Counted from the first letter of the stretch, positions 53,345 to 63,789 are shown. The stretch: DNA of 64,000 nucleotides from Polaribacter vadi (GCF_001761365.1 NZ_CP017477.1:456501-520500); one strand, 5' to 3'. The notes: a model not told the origin generated them from the sequence alone. Numbers and translations are program-made.

Positions 53345-53610
53345 CTATTAAAGCAAAAATAGTATAAATTTTTAGTATTATTTTAATTTATTTTGATAAA
53401 GATAAAATATTATTTAAAGATGGAAATATTAACTATTCTTATAAATGATTTTACTTACTTGAGTAATTTGTTATAGAATTATCACTTACTTTATATAAGT
53501 AACAATCTAATAAAATATTTTTTTTCCGATAATAATATGAGAACTTTATGCTATAGCAATCTGTTTAATTTATCTAATAAATTTTAGCATCTTCATATAA
53601 AATCACAGCT

Positions 53611-54690
53611 TTAAAAACGCACTATTTTTTTTACTTTACTTTTGTTCAAGTAATTTTTTACAATCGATTTAGCAATTTCATTCTCTTTAATTGATGTTAA
53701 CACCGTTTTTAGAATTTCAATATTATCTTCTTGAAATGCTAAATTTGTATATCCATAACTGATTACTACATTATTTTCAATTAAAATGATAGCGTTTTCT
53801 TCAATTTCTCTTCCTTTTTCAATAATGATAAAATTATCGTTATTAAAATTGTCTTCGTTAATTTTAAAAGTTTTTCTAAAATTAAATTTTGGCGAAATGG
53901 ATTCTAATTCTAAATAAAATTTTAAACGTGTAAATAATTCATTACCAGTTTTATTATAAGAAACTGATACAGCTCTTTCTTGAATTTTAACAGCTCTTCT
54001 AGTAGTTTTAATAAACAAGTTGTTAATCTCTGCTTTTATATTTTTACCTTTTCCAATAAAAATAACTTTTCCATTGGTGTCATGCACATAAAAAATACCT
54101 AAAACATTTGGAATTTCATTAATCAAATTGTTCAGCTTTTCTTTTTCAAGTCTTCTATCAAAATATTTAATAGAACTTTGAATAATACTTTTTTCGGTAT
54201 CTTTTGCCAATAATAATTTAAATAATTGGATGGTTGCTAAAGCATCACCATTTGCTCTGTGCCTTTCTGTAATTGGTATTCCTAAAGCTTTTGTAAGTTT
54301 TCCTAAACTGTAAGAAGGTTGATCTAAAATAAGTTGCTGACTTAATTCTACAGTACACAACGTATTTCTCTCAAAATCGAATCCTAACCGTTCGAATTCG
54401 GTTCTTAAAATTCTATAATCGAATGCAGAATTATGGGCTACAATAATGCAATCTTTTGTAATTTCTACAATTCTTTTAGCAACTTCATAAAATTTGGGTG
54501 CATTTCGCAACATTTTATTGTTGATGCCAGTAAGTCTTACCACAAATTCTTGAATAGGTTGTTCTGGGTTTATAAGCGATATAAACGTATCTACAACCTC
54601 ATGTCCATCAAATTTATGAATAGCAATTTCCGTAATTCCTTCTTCATTAAATTTACCTCCAGTAGTTTCAATATCTAAAATAGCGTACAA
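53611..54690 (-). CDS. DEDDh exonuclease with degenerate GIY-YIG-like region
   Basis: 359 residues. Residues 1-165 are a DnaQ-type 3'-5' exonuclease with LDIETTGG (Asp6, Glu8), VAHNSAFDYRIL and the DEDDh His/Asp in RHRANGDALAT. Residues ~190-290 read GIFYVHDTNGKVIFIGKGKN.., the GIY..YIG skeleton of UvrC/Cho nucleases, but the usual catalytic Arg after it is missing (KNIKAEINNL). The C-terminal 70 residues are unassigned. Homologues in Bacteroidota are annotated as exonuclease-domain proteins. It lies 24 bases from yggS. Confidence 0.85.
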   Translation of the reverse strand: MYAILDIETTGGKFNEEGITEIAIHKFDGHEVVDTFISLINPEQPIQEFVVRLTGINNKMLRNAPKFYEVAKRIVEITKDCIIVAHNSAFDYRILRTEFERLGFDFERNTLCTVELSQQLILDQPSYSLGKLTKALGIPITERHRANGDALATIQLFKLLLAKDTEKSIIQSSIKYFDRRLEKEKLNNLINEIPNVLGIFYVHDTNGKVIFIGKGKNIKAEINNLFIKTTRRAVKIQERAVSVSYNKTGNELFTRLKFYLELESISPKFNFRKTFKINEDNFNNDNFIIIEKGREIEENAIILIENNVVISYGYTNLAFQEDNIEILKTVLTSIKENEIAKSIVKNYLNKSKVKKIVRF

Positions 54691-54714
54691 TTCTTTCTCT
54701 TTTTTTTGTGAAAT

Positions 54715-55374
54715 TTACTCATAATAATTACGACTGCCAAATATAGAACTTCCAACTCGAATCATTGTGCTCCCATTTTCTATTGCCAATTGATAATCTC
54801 CACTCATTCCCATAGATAGAATTTCTAGATCAGAATTCTTTGATTTTTGTGTATCAAAAAAGTTTTTAAGCGATGAAAATTCTTCTTTTAGTTGTTCTTT
54901 ATCTTCTGTAAAAGTAGCCATTCCCATAAAACCAACTACTTTAATATTTTGTAAAGTTGCTATTTCTTCGGATGTTAAAATAGCATCAATCTCATTAAAG
55001 GAAAGTCCGAATTTAGAATCTTCTTTCGCAATTTTAGCTTGCAACAAAACCTTAATAACTCTATCATGTTTTTTAGCTTCTTTGTTGATAACTTTTAGGG
55101 TTTTCAATTTATCAACTCCGTGAATTAAATCTACAAAATGAGCCATATATTTTACCTTATTACTCTGTAAATGACCAATCATATGCCATTTTATGTCTTT
55201 AGGTAAAGCATCATATTTGTCCACCATTTCTTGAATTTTATTTTCACCCAAAATACGCTGACCAGCATCATAAGCTTCCTGTAAATCTTCAATTGGTTTT
55301 GTTTTAGAAACTGCAACAAGTGTTACATTTTCTGGTATTTTCGATTTAAAATCTTGTATATTTTCTTTAATCAT
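54715..55374 (-). CDS. YggS-family PLP homeostasis protein
   Basis: 219 residues of the alanine-racemase-fold PLP-binding family: TLVAVSKTKP with the PLP lysine, ILGENKIQE, WHMIGHLQSNKVKY, LLQAKIAKEDSKFGL and LSMGMSGDYQLAIENGSTMI with the terminal RVGSSIFGSRNY. It buffers pyridoxal phosphate and has no known catalytic activity. Upstream of the exonuclease gene in the same direction. Confidence 0.94.
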   Translation of the reverse strand: MIKENIQDFKSKIPENVTLVAVSKTKPIEDLQEAYDAGQRILGENKIQEMVDKYDALPKDIKWHMIGHLQSNKVKYMAHFVDLIHGVDKLKTLKVINKEAKKHDRVIKVLLQAKIAKEDSKFGLSFNEIDAILTSEEIATLQNIKVVGFMGMATFTEDKEQLKEEFSSLKNFFDTQKSKNSDLEILSMGMSGDYQLAIENGSTMIRVGSSIFGSRNYYE

Positions 55375-55491
55375 TTAAATTATTTTACGATGAGATTCTA
55401 ATTGAAATTAAAAATCTAAAAAAACCTATGTTTTCTATGTTTCTGTGTCTTCAATTTTTTTTTATGCTGATGTTTTTTTTTATCAAAAAAC

Positions 55492-56727
55492 TTAAAACTC
55501 ATAAACAGTTAAACCACTTCTTAATTTTGGCTGAATATAAGTGGTTTTTGGAGGCATTTTTAAATTAGCATCCGCAATTTCTTTTAGTTCTACAATGGTT
55601 ACAGCAGTTAAACTAAAACCAACAGTATATAAACCAGAATCTACTTTTGTTTTAATGGAAATAACATCTTTTTTGTTATCAGAATGCCCAACTCTATCAT
55701 TATTCGTTAAATCTTTTACCCCTAAAATAGGTTCTAAAACCGTTCTAAATAAAATTTCTGAATCTAATTTACTTAAAGCATTTGTAAACGTATATTCATC
55801 TTCTTTTAAATATAATGAATAAAATTCGCCATTTAAATACATACTAAAATGATGTTTTTTATCTGGAAAATAAATAAGTTGTCCACGATTATGAATCACA
55901 AAATGTAAACTTAATTTCTCTAGAAACTCATTAACAGATAAACCATTTAAATCTTTTACAAAACGATTAAATTCAGAGATTTTTAATTGCGATTCTGGAA
56001 TTAAATAACTCATAAAATAGTTATAGGCTTCAGTTCCATTATGGTTTTCATTTTCTGATGCCAAATCTTTAGCCAGCAATGCAGAAGATGCAGTTCTATG
56101 ATGCCCATCAGCAATATATAAAGCTTCTATTTTTGCAAATGCTTTTGTTATATTTTGAGTGATATTCTCATCACTTACAACCCAAAGTTTATGCAACATT
56201 TTATCAGTTGTAGAAAACTCATATTCAGGGTTTTTAGCTTTTTCTTGATTGATGATTTCTTTAAGAGTTTCATCATCTCTAAACGTTAACAAAACAGGTT
56301 CTGCATTAAAACCGATAATCTTTAAATATTTTTCAAAAAGACGCTCTCTTTTATGAATCGTTCCTTCGTGTTTTTTGATCACGTTATTCAAATAATCATC
56401 GATACTTGTGGCTCCAATAATTCCACAAAAAGTATTATTTGCATCAATTCTTTCATAAATATAAAAAGCAGGAATGGTATCTTGATTAAAGATTTTGTTC
56501 CTTTTAAAATCTGCATATCTGTTCTGAACTAATTGAAATCTTCTTTCAGTAGAAACTTCTTGTAAATACTTATAATCAGGATTTACAACATGTAAAAACG
56601 TGTATGGATTAAAATCTAGTTTAGCCCCTAATTCAGCAGGAGTATAGGTTTCGTAAGATTTGGAAGAAACCAAAGCAACTTTATCTCTACTTGCTCTAAC
56701 AGCTTTAAAAGGTTTAATTATGGCCAT
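55492..56727 (-). CDS. DUF1015-family protein
   Basis: 411 residues: AIIKPFKAVRASRDKVALVS, YADFKRNKIFNQDTIPAFYIYERI, ADGHHRTASSALLAKDLASE with the conserved DGHHR, and a C-terminal region ending in PKLRSGLTVYEF. DUF1015 proteins commonly accompany serine biosynthesis genes (serA, serC) in Bacteroidota, as here. A role as a serine-utilising kinase has been reported for homologues in archaea; not proven for this protein. Confidence 0.88.
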   Translation of the reverse strand: MAIIKPFKAVRASRDKVALVSSKSYETYTPAELGAKLDFNPYTFLHVVNPDYKYLQEVSTERRFQLVQNRYADFKRNKIFNQDTIPAFYIYERIDANNTFCGIIGATSIDDYLNNVIKKHEGTIHKRERLFEKYLKIIGFNAEPVLLTFRDDETLKEIINQEKAKNPEYEFSTTDKMLHKLWVVSDENITQNITKAFAKIEALYIADGHHRTASSALLAKDLASENENHNGTEAYNYFMSYLIPESQLKISEFNRFVKDLNGLSVNEFLEKLSLHFVIHNRGQLIYFPDKKHHFSMYLNGEFYSLYLKEDEYTFTNALSKLDSEILFRTVLEPILGVKDLTNNDRVGHSDNKKDVISIKTKVDSGLYTVGFSLTAVTIVELKEIADANLKMPPKTTYIQPKLRSGLTVYEF

Positions 56728-56810
56728 GTTTTTAGTGTTCAGTTTTCAGGTTTAGTATGCAAATACGGTTTTAATTCTAAGTCTTAAGAAGATATTTAAA
56801 TAGAAAAAAA

Positions 56811-57761
56811 TTATCTTAATAATTCTATAATTTGTTTCGCAATTTCCAAGCCAACTCTTTCCTCTGCTTCTAATGTGCCAGCACCAATATGTGGAGATAA
56901 AGATAAATCTGGATTCATTAATAGTTGAATTTCTGGATTTGGTTCGTTTTCAAATACATCTAAACCAGCAAATTGAATTTTTCCGTTTTCAATAGCCGTA
57001 ATTAAAGCAACTTCGTTTAAATTACTACCTCTAGAAGTGTTTATTATACCAACTCCATCTTTCATTTCTTCTATTTCATCAGTATCTATAACATAACCTT
57101 CTTGCTCAGGAACATTAATTGTAATAAAATCGGCTTCTTTTAATAACTCTTTTTTAGTACTCATTTCAATATTAAAATTGACTTTTTGACCGTTAAAAAA
57201 GTTTAAAGTAATACTTTCTGAAGTAGTATTATCATCAATAGCAATTACTTCCATTCCAATTCCGATGGCAATTTTTGCAACTTCTTGACCAATACTTCCA
57301 AAACCAATAATCCCTAATTTTTTTCCACGTAATTCTGTTCCATCAGAATAAGCTTTTTTCAATTCTCTAAATCTAGAATCTCCTTCTAAAGGCATTTCTC
57401 TATTGGCAGAATGTAAAAATCTTACCATTCCAAATAAATGAGCAAATACCATTTCAGCAACAGAAACTGTTGAAGCTTCTGGAGCATTAATTACGTGCAA
57501 ACCTTTATCGATAGCATAATCTACATCAATAGTATCCATGCCAACACCTGCAAAAGCAATTAATTTTAATGATGGACATTCATCAATTAAATCATCTCTA
57601 ACTTCTGTTAAGCTTTTTACAATAAGTGCATCTATATTGTGTTCATTAATATAATTTTCTAATTGATTTTGAGCAACTTTTACGTTTAGTACTTCAAAAC
57701 CTCCTTTTTTTAAAGCGTCAATTCCGCTTTTTGATAATCCGTCGTTTGCTAATATTTTCAT
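56811..57761 (-). CDS. serA: D-3-phosphoglycerate dehydrogenase (no ACT domain)
   Basis: 316-residue D-2-hydroxyacid dehydrogenase. NAD-binding GIIGFGSIGQEVA, catalytic Arg in INTSRGSNLNE, Glu in DVFENEP and His in LSPHIGAGT. It starts the serine pathway by oxidising 3-phosphoglycerate. The regulatory ACT domain of the long form is absent, as is usual in this group. It lies downstream of serC, separated by an 86-base gap that contains a 50-bp palindrome. Confidence 0.92.
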   Translation of the reverse strand: MKILANDGLSKSGIDALKKGGFEVLNVKVAQNQLENYINEHNIDALIVKSLTEVRDDLIDECPSLKLIAFAGVGMDTIDVDYAIDKGLHVINAPEASTVSVAEMVFAHLFGMVRFLHSANREMPLEGDSRFRELKKAYSDGTELRGKKLGIIGFGSIGQEVAKIAIGIGMEVIAIDDNTTSESITLNFFNGQKVNFNIEMSTKKELLKEADFITINVPEQEGYVIDTDEIEEMKDGVGIINTSRGSNLNEVALITAIENGKIQFAGLDVFENEPNPEIQLLMNPDLSLSPHIGAGTLEAEERVGLEIAKQIIELLR

Positions 57762-57793
57762 TCTTAATTCAATTCAAAATTCATAATTTATAA

Positions 57794-57843
57794 TTCAAGG
57801 TTTCGTTAATATTCAAAATTTTGAATATTAACGAAACCTTGAA
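57794..57843. repeat. Perfect 50-bp palindrome with no loop
   Basis: Every base from 57794 to 57818 is matched by its complement from 57819 to 57843 (TTCAAGGTTTCGTTAATATT and its mirror around TCAAAA/TTTTGA). It sits between serC and serA in the direction of transcription and lacks a T-run. It is either a transcript hairpin or a cruciform-forming DNA site. Confidence 0.95.
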
Positions 57844-57847
57844 CCTC

Positions 57848-58903
57848 TTATTTTAAAGCTTTCATCACATCTACTAAAACTTGCACACTATAAAGTGGCA
57901 AAGCATTGTACATGCTTGCTCTATAACCACCAACACTTCTGTGTCCATTTAAACCATTAATACCTGCTGCTGCACACATCTTGTCGAACTTTTCTGTTAA
58001 AGATTCATCTGTTAACACAAAAGTCGCGTTCATATTACTTCTATCTTCTTTGGCTACAATTCCTTTAAAAAGCGGATTTCTATCAATTTCAGTATATAAA
58101 AGCTCTGCTTTTTTATTGTTTACTTTTTCAATAAACGGAATTCCACCTAAATCTTTTAACCATTGTAAGGTTAACATAGAAACATACACAGCAAAAACAG
58201 AAGGTGTGTTGTACATGCTATCGCTTTTAATATGAACTTGATAGTTTAACATAGAAGGAATGTGTCTTTCTACTTTTCCTAAAATTTCTTCTTTGATAAT
58301 GACTAAAGTTGTTCCTGCAGGTCCCATATTTTTTTGTGCTCCAGCATAAATTAAATCGAATTTCTCAAAATCTAATTGACGTGAAAAAATATCTGAACTC
58401 ATATCACAAATTAAAGGAACATTTGTTTCTGGAAACGATTTTATTTGCGTTCCTGCAACTGTATTATTACTTGTACAGTGAAAATAATCTGCATCTTCTG
58501 GAATTGAATATCCTTTAGGAATATAATTATATCCTTTGTCTTTTGATGAGCCAACTTCTACAACTTCACCAAATTCCTTAGCTTCTTTTATAGCTTTATC
58601 AGACCAAGTTCCTGTGTTTAAATAAGCTGCTTTTTTGTTTAATAAATTATAAGCAACCATTAAAAACTCCATACTTGCACCACCATGTAAAAAAATAGCT
58701 TGGTAACCTTTGTTCTCTAAACCTAACAATTCCAAAGCTAAATTTCTAGCTTTTTCCATTACTGCAACAAAAGGTTTACTTCTATGCGAAATTTCGATTA
58801 ACGATAAATCATCATCATTAAAATTTAAAATAGCTTCTGATGCTTTTTGTAAAACTTCTTGTGGTAATATACAAGGCCCAGCACTAAAATTGTGTTTTTT
58901 CAT
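57848..58903 (-). CDS. serC: 3-phosphoserine / phosphohydroxythreonine transaminase
   Basis: 351-residue class-V PLP aminotransferase: HNFSAGPCILPQEVL, LIEISHRSKPF, FLHGGASMEF, and the PLP lysine in YAGAQKNMGPAG. Converts 3-phosphohydroxypyruvate plus glutamate to phosphoserine, and serves pyridoxine synthesis too. First gene of the serC-serA-DUF1015 cluster. Confidence 0.97.
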   Translation of the reverse strand: MKKHNFSAGPCILPQEVLQKASEAILNFNDDDLSLIEISHRSKPFVAVMEKARNLALELLGLENKGYQAIFLHGGASMEFLMVAYNLLNKKAAYLNTGTWSDKAIKEAKEFGEVVEVGSSKDKGYNYIPKGYSIPEDADYFHCTSNNTVAGTQIKSFPETNVPLICDMSSDIFSRQLDFEKFDLIYAGAQKNMGPAGTTLVIIKEEILGKVERHIPSMLNYQVHIKSDSMYNTPSVFAVYVSMLTLQWLKDLGGIPFIEKVNNKKAELLYTEIDRNPLFKGIVAKEDRSNMNATFVLTDESLTEKFDKMCAAAGINGLNGHRSVGGYRASMYNALPLYSVQVLVDVMKALK

Positions 58904-58974
58904 ACTATTAATAGGTTCAAAGTTTAATGTTTAAGATTCAAAGTTTTGTGTGAAAATTTTATCTTAAATTTTTA

Positions 58975-59095
58975 TTTTTTCATGCCACAAATTCACGAAT
59001 TTTTATCATTTAAAACTTAAAAAAATAAATTTGTGAAATTTTAAAAATACCACACAATTATTTTTAATTCGTGAATTCGTGACAAATATTTTTAG
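58975..59095. repeat. Imperfect inverted repeat between serC and the acyl-CoA reductase gene
   Basis: CACAAATTCACGAATTTTTA (58985-59004) is complementary in its core to TTTTTAATTCGTGAATTCGTG (59060-59081) read in the other direction: ATTCACGAATT against AATTCGTGAAT. The type recurs between genes in flavobacteria. The rest of 58904-59152 shows nothing else. Confidence 0.6.
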
Positions 59096-59152
59096 CATAA
59101 TCCTTGACGAACTTAGCAAAAATACTTTGCGCTCTTTGCGTTTAATTTTATT

Positions 59153-60214
59153 TTAAATTGATGATAAAAATTCCAATGTATTTACGCCATCTGCATAATC
59201 ATCTAATCTAGGTTGTTGAGTTTGCCCAAAAGCAACTTCGTTTTCTAAAAAATCCTTTGCAACAATACATTGTATTTTTTCTTTATCTTGATGCAATTTT
59301 ATTTTTAAATCGATTTCATTATCATAATATTCATAAAAAACGGTGGCAATAGGAGAGGAGTAACTTTCATCTTCCTTAATCATTAAAAAACCATTTTCTA
59401 ACAAATCGAATTCGCTCATTAAATATACAGCTTTGTTATAATCGTAATTATTGGCATATTTTGCATTGTTGATGATCTCTTTTTTTGCAAACATTCCATT
59501 AAAAAATGGATTGAAATCAAACTCTTTTGGCACATATAATTTGGATACAGATCTACAACCTAAACCAAAATATTGAAACACATCATCTGATAATTTTTCA
59601 AAATCTTCATCAGTAACTTTATCAGTAATAACAGCTACAGAATTTCTACTTTTTCTGATGATATTTGGCTTATCTTTAAAGTAATAATCAAAATAACGAG
59701 CTGTATTGTTACTTCCTGTTGCAATAACAGCATCAAAATCAGTTAATTTTTCTTCTGTAAATGTAATTTTCCCTTTAAAACCAGGTTCTACATATTCTAA
59801 AAATTTGGCTAAAAAAGGTAACAAATGTTTGTCATTAGAAGACTGTTTTACAATAACAGAATGTCCACAAATTAAGACCGATAAAAAATCGTGAAAACCA
59901 ACTAAAGGAATGTTACCAGCCATAATAACTGCTACATTTTTAGACGCATTATTATTGATATTTACTTCATTAACAAAGGCCTGTAGGTTGTTTTCTGTTA
60001 AAGCATTAGACCAACTCTCTAAAGAAAATAAAATATTTTCTTTCGTAAACCAAGAGTTCTTTTCTTGTGCTAATTTTATTTGATGTTTGAACCCTTCAAA
60101 AAAAAGAATGTTATCTACAATACTCTCTTTTTTCTCAAAACCGGATGTTTTAAATTGACTTAAAAAGTGCCCTAATTTTGAAAATGCTAAAATTCTATTC
60201 TGAATACTAATCAT
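59153..60214 (-). CDS. Acyl-CoA reductase (LuxC-type)
   Basis: 353 residues of the LuxC/acyl-CoA reductase family: [44 protein letters not shown], and [20 protein letters not shown] with the catalytic Cys in GCRSVS. It likely reduces an acyl-CoA or acyl thioester to an aldehyde in fatty-acid metabolism. Divergent from the ferredoxin gene, with the shared promoter region between them. Confidence 0.9.
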   Translation of the reverse strand: MISIQNRILAFSKLGHFLSQFKTSGFEKKESIVDNILFFEGFKHQIKLAQEKNSWFTKENILFSLESWSNALTENNLQAFVNEVNINNNASKNVAVIMAGNIPLVGFHDFLSVLICGHSVIVKQSSNDKHLLPFLAKFLEYVEPGFKGKITFTEEKLTDFDAVIATGSNNTARYFDYYFKDKPNIIRKSRNSVAVITDKVTDEDFEKLSDDVFQYFGLGCRSVSKLYVPKEFDFNPFFNGMFAKKEIINNAKYANNYDYNKAVYLMSEFDLLENGFLMIKEDESYSSPIATVFYEYYDNEIDLKIKLHQDKEKIQCIVAKDFLENEVAFGQTQQPRLDDYADGVNTLEFLSSI

Positions 60215-60218
60215 TTAT

Positions 60219-60249
60219 TTGGTTGTCTATTATTTTGGCTTTATTTTTG
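60219..60249 (+). promoter_or_regulatory. Promoter of the ferredoxin gene
   Basis: TTTG at 60219-60222, 19 bases of spacer, then TATTTTTG at 60242-60249: a full match to the Bacteroidota -33/-7 arrangement. The ATG is at 60284. Confidence 0.8.
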
Positions 60250-60283
60250 CAGAAGCAAAGGTACAAAAACAGAAAAGAAAATT

Positions 60284-60634
60284 ATGGCAATTATAATAAC
60301 AGATGAGTGTATAAATTGTGGGGCATGTGAACCAGAATGTCCTAACACAGCAATTTATGAAGGTGCAGACGATTGGAAATATTCTGATGGAACAGATTTG
60401 AAAGGAAATGTAGTTTTACCAAATGGTAAAACTAAAAATGCTGACGAAGATCAAGAGCCAGTTTCTGATGAAATTTATTTTATTGTTGCAGATAAATGTA
60501 CAGAATGTAAAGGTTTTCATGAAGAGCCACAATGTGCTGCAGTTTGTCCTGTAGATTGTTGTGTGCCAGATGATGACAATGTAGAAACTGAAGAAGAGTT
60601 ATTGGCGAAACAGAGGTTTATGCACAATGATTAA
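60284..60634 (+). CDS. 2[4Fe-4S] ferredoxin
   Basis: 116 residues. The first cluster motif is [13 protein letters not shown] (about 9-21); the second, expanded, is [21 protein letters not shown] (about 77-97). The Cys spacing gives two [4Fe-4S] centres. Cytoplasmic electron carrier. Its divergent pairing with the LuxC-type acyl-CoA reductase is usual in flavobacteria and suggests that they share a metabolic context, although partnership is not proven. Confidence 0.94.
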   Translation: MAIIITDECINCGACEPECPNTAIYEGADDWKYSDGTDLKGNVVLPNGKTKNADEDQEPVSDEIYFIVADKCTECKGFHEEPQCAAVCPVDCCVPDDDNVETEEELLAKQRFMHND

Positions 60635-60719
60635 ATATTTTATTTGAAACACGAATTCGAAAAAAAATCATGTTTCAAATAAAAAAATAAGATTTTTTAC
60701 TCTTTAAAAAATCATTTGA

Positions 60720-60768
60720 ATGGGAATAAAAAATCTCGATTAGTTTCGAGGTTTTTTTATTCCCATTT
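60720..60768. terminator. Bidirectional terminator
   Basis: ATGGGAATAAAAAA..CTCGA pairs with TCGAG..TTTTTTTATTCCCAT around a short loop. It separates the convergent ferredoxin and CarboxypepD-reg genes and overlaps the stop of the latter. Confidence 0.85.
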
Positions 60769-62259
60769 TTTTAGATACTCAGTAACTAATTGTCTGTTTT
60801 TCCAGGTAGTTTTATTATAGGTGTCTAAAGTCAGATGCGCAACTCGTTTTTGTGGAGTATCTTTTTTTACAGGTTTTGCTTCTTCAGCTTCAATAGCAAA
60901 CACGTCAGAAATTAATACCTCTGTAGTTTCTTTGGTATCTAATTCTATTTTTATATCAAACTTTACTTTATTTTTTGTGCGCGAATTTTCTTTAAATTTT
61001 ATAGGTCTATGCACATAGGCATAAACTCCTCTAGTTTCTTTATAATAAGATGTGTAAACTTTGTTTTCTTTATTTTTTTCATAAAATAAAGTTACTTTAT
61101 TAATGTCTTCTGAAACTTTAATACCCAACAACCATTTTAAATTTAAATTCTGACCTCTTTTTCCATCTGCAAATTGGTATTCAATTTTAGCAATTGTAAA
61201 ATCTCTTGGATTAATAAAAATTTTACCACTGTATTTAGATTTTGATTTTCTTGGTGTAAAGTTCAAAACATACATCATTTTGGATCCTAAAAAAGTATTG
61301 GTTTCTAAAATATGTTCGTAATATTTTGGACTTAAAAAGTTTCGTTGTTTTTCTAAATTAAAAAACTTCCCTCTATATTTAGCAGTGTTAAAACCACTAA
61401 TTGCAAAGGACTTATTAAAAGTGTTGTCAATTTTTAAAGAATCTGCTTCGTCAAGTACTTCTTTTAAAGAAAGTGAATCTTCAATAGGAAATAAACCAGA
61501 GCTTACTTTATAAGTTTTGTTTTTATTAAGGTGTTTTAAAACAATGTTTTGCAAATCGTTTTGAGCATCTTCTATGGTAATTTTTTTATTATTTTGCATC
61601 GATTTGTAACCTTGTACAGTATCAATTTTATCCAAATTATGAAACTTCTTCATCTTTTCTGAAAAAACTTTTTTGGTTTTGATATTACCATAAAATTCAT
61701 TCGAAAAATTAGGATCACTATTTTTTAGATTGTTTGCATAATCTGTAAATTCTTGTTCAGCTATTTTTCTCTTTTTTCTAGTTAATAACGTGCTTTTATC
61801 TAAATCTAATTCCAATTTTTTAAAGTCGATATAACTATTTTCTCTCACATAAAAATTACTTTGTAAAGCTTCAGAAACATAATTTTCTTTCATGCTTTTT
61901 TGAGTTTTTATCAAAATAGAATCTAAAGAAATTTTTGCTAAATTCAATTGAATCTCATCTAACTCATTTACTTTTTCAACTAAAAAAACGGTGTAATTGA
62001 GTTTTTTAAATTCATCAAATTTTAAAGTTAAGGTTACATAACCTAAACTTGAAAACGTAATTGATTCTAAATCTTTGCTTTGAATCGTGAATTTTCCATC
62101 AATATTAGAAGTGCTTCCTCTTTGTAAATTCGTAATAATAGCCACGTTTTGTATAGGTTCTAAGGAAACGTTGTCTACAACTTTTCCTGTAATAGTTTGA
62201 GAAATCAAAGAAAAACATCCGAAGAAAAAAAGAAAAATAAAAGGTAATTTTTTAAGCAT
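60757..62259 (-). CDS. Carboxypeptidase-regulatory-like domain protein
   Basis: 500 residues with a signal peptide (LPFIFLFFFGCFSLISQ). Residues ~20-105 are a CarboxypepD_reg-like Ig-type domain (ITGKVVDNVSLEPIQNVAII, GSTSNIDGKFTI). The rest is an all-beta and coiled region typical of long DUF5686-like outer-membrane-associated proteins (KYSGKIFINPRDFTIAKIEY). No TonB-dependent barrel is present. Role unknown, envelope-located. Confidence 0.82.
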   Translation of the reverse strand: MLKKLPFIFLFFFGCFSLISQTITGKVVDNVSLEPIQNVAIITNLQRGSTSNIDGKFTIQSKDLESITFSSLGYVTLTLKFDEFKKLNYTVFLVEKVNELDEIQLNLAKISLDSILIKTQKSMKENYVSEALQSNFYVRENSYIDFKKLELDLDKSTLLTRKKRKIAEQEFTDYANNLKNSDPNFSNEFYGNIKTKKVFSEKMKKFHNLDKIDTVQGYKSMQNNKKITIEDAQNDLQNIVLKHLNKNKTYKVSSGLFPIEDSLSLKEVLDEADSLKIDNTFNKSFAISGFNTAKYRGKFFNLEKQRNFLSPKYYEHILETNTFLGSKMMYVLNFTPRKSKSKYSGKIFINPRDFTIAKIEYQFADGKRGQNLNLKWLLGIKVSEDINKVTLFYEKNKENKVYTSYYKETRGVYAYVHRPIKFKENSRTKNKVKFDIKIELDTKETTEVLISDVFAIEAEEAKPVKKDTPQKRVAHLTLDTYNKTTWKNRQLVTEYLKKWE

Positions 62260-62480
62260 GGTTGATTAATTTTTGGGAAATGTAAAACAATTTCAAAAGC
62301 TGAAACTATCAAAATTTCAAGTTTAACAAAGTATTAGAGTAGCTTTATCAGAATTTTAAGAGATGTTAACTTAAATTAAGTTAATTAATTTCCTTTTAGT
62401 CGATTTTTAAAAAGGTGCATCAACATTTAAAATTGATAAAAATGTCAATTTAATTCGGATTTTTTTATTTTTAAAAAAAC

Positions 62481-62488
62481 TATATTTG
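62481..62488 (+). promoter_or_regulatory. -7 promoter box of ychF
   Basis: TATATTTG matches TAnnTTTG; the ATG is at 62544. The preceding 200 bases are AT-rich with no other feature. Confidence 0.65.
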
Positions 62489-62543
62489 CACTCGCAAAAA
62501 TCAAGTAATGGTTCTTGCATTTTTTATCTAAATATCAAAGAAA

Positions 62544-63635
62544 ATGAAAGCTGGAATTGTAGGATTACCAAACGTAGGAAAATCAACTTTATTTAATTGT
62601 TTATCGAATGCAAAAGCGCAAAGTGCTAACTTTCCTTTTTGTACTATAGAACCAAATTTAGGAGTTGTAAATGTGCCAGATACACGTTTGCAAAAGTTAG
62701 AAGAATTGGTGAATCCTGAAAGAGTTTTACCTGCAACTGTAGAGATTGTAGATATTGCTGGTTTGGTAAAAGGAGCAAGTAAAGGAGAAGGTTTAGGAAA
62801 TCAATTTTTGGCAAATATTAGAGAAACAGATGCAATTTTACATGTTGTGCGTTGTTTTGATAACGATAATATTATTCATGTTGATAACTCTATTGATCCT
62901 GTTAGAGACAAAGAAACCATTGATATTGAACTACAATTAAAAGATTTAGAAACTGTAGAAAAGCGTTTAGAACGTGTAAAAAGAACTGCAAAAACAGGGA
63001 ATAAAGAAGCGCAAGCAGAATTGGTAGTTTTGCTAAAAATAGAGGAGACTTTGTTAAAAGGTGTTTCTGTAAGAGCCATCGATTTTAATGAAAAAGAAAT
63101 GGAATTTGTACAACCATTACAATTTATAACTGCAAAACCAGTTTTGTATGTTTGTAATGTTGATGAAAATTCTGCTGTTTCTGGAAACGCTTATGTAGAT
63201 AAAGTTAGAGAAGCTGTAAAAGATGAAAATGCTGAAGTGATTGTTTTAGCTGTAGGAACTGAGGCAGATATTACAGAATTAGACGATTATGAAGAGCGCC
63301 AAATGTTTTTGGCAGATATTGGTTTAGAAGAAGCTGGTGTTTCTAGATTAGTTCGTTCAGCATATAAATTATTAAACTTACAAACTTATTTTACAGCAGG
63401 TGTAAAAGAAGTAAGAGCTTGGACAATTCCTATTGGATCAACTGCGCCACAAGCAGCAGGTGTAATTCATACCGATTTTGAAAAAGGTTTTATTAGAGCA
63501 GAAACAATTGCTTACGAAGATTATGTTACTTATGGTTCTGAAGCTAAAGTAAAAGAAGCTGGAAAAATGAGAGTAGAAGGTAAGGAGTACATTGTAAAAG
63601 ATGGTGATGTTATGCACTTTAGATTTAATGTTTAA
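62544..63635 (+). CDS. ychF: Redox-regulated ATPase YchF (OLA1 family)
   Basis: 363 residues: P-loop [15 protein letters not shown], switch [41 protein letters not shown] in place of NKxD (the NxxE change that makes the family ATP- rather than GTP-specific), and the C-terminal TGS domain ending [13 protein letters not shown]. Cytoplasmic, ribosome-associated in related species. Complete. Confidence 0.97.
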   Translation: MKAGIVGLPNVGKSTLFNCLSNAKAQSANFPFCTIEPNLGVVNVPDTRLQKLEELVNPERVLPATVEIVDIAGLVKGASKGEGLGNQFLANIRETDAILHVVRCFDNDNIIHVDNSIDPVRDKETIDIELQLKDLETVEKRLERVKRTAKTGNKEAQAELVVLLKIEETLLKGVSVRAIDFNEKEMEFVQPLQFITAKPVLYVCNVDENSAVSGNAYVDKVREAVKDENAEVIVLAVGTEADITELDDYEERQMFLADIGLEEAGVSRLVRSAYKLLNLQTYFTAGVKEVRAWTIPIGSTAPQAAGVIHTDFEKGFIRAETIAYEDYVTYGSEAKVKEAGKMRVEGKEYIVKDGDVMHFRFNV

Positions 63636-63673
63636 TTATTTTTTTTAAAGTTATAAGAACTTCTAATAAATTT

Positions 63674-63712
63674 ATAAAAAAATCTCAATAAGAAATTATT
63701 GAGATTTTTTAT
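63674..63712 (+). terminator. Rho-independent terminator
   Basis: AAATCTCAATAA and TTATTGAGATTT form a 12-bp stem with a GAAA loop and T-run after ychF. Confidence 0.9.
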
Positions 63713-63789
63713 TTAATTCAAAATTCATTTATTAGAATTTATATGTATGGTTAGGTTCTTAATTTCAATTTTTATTTGATTGTTGAAAT

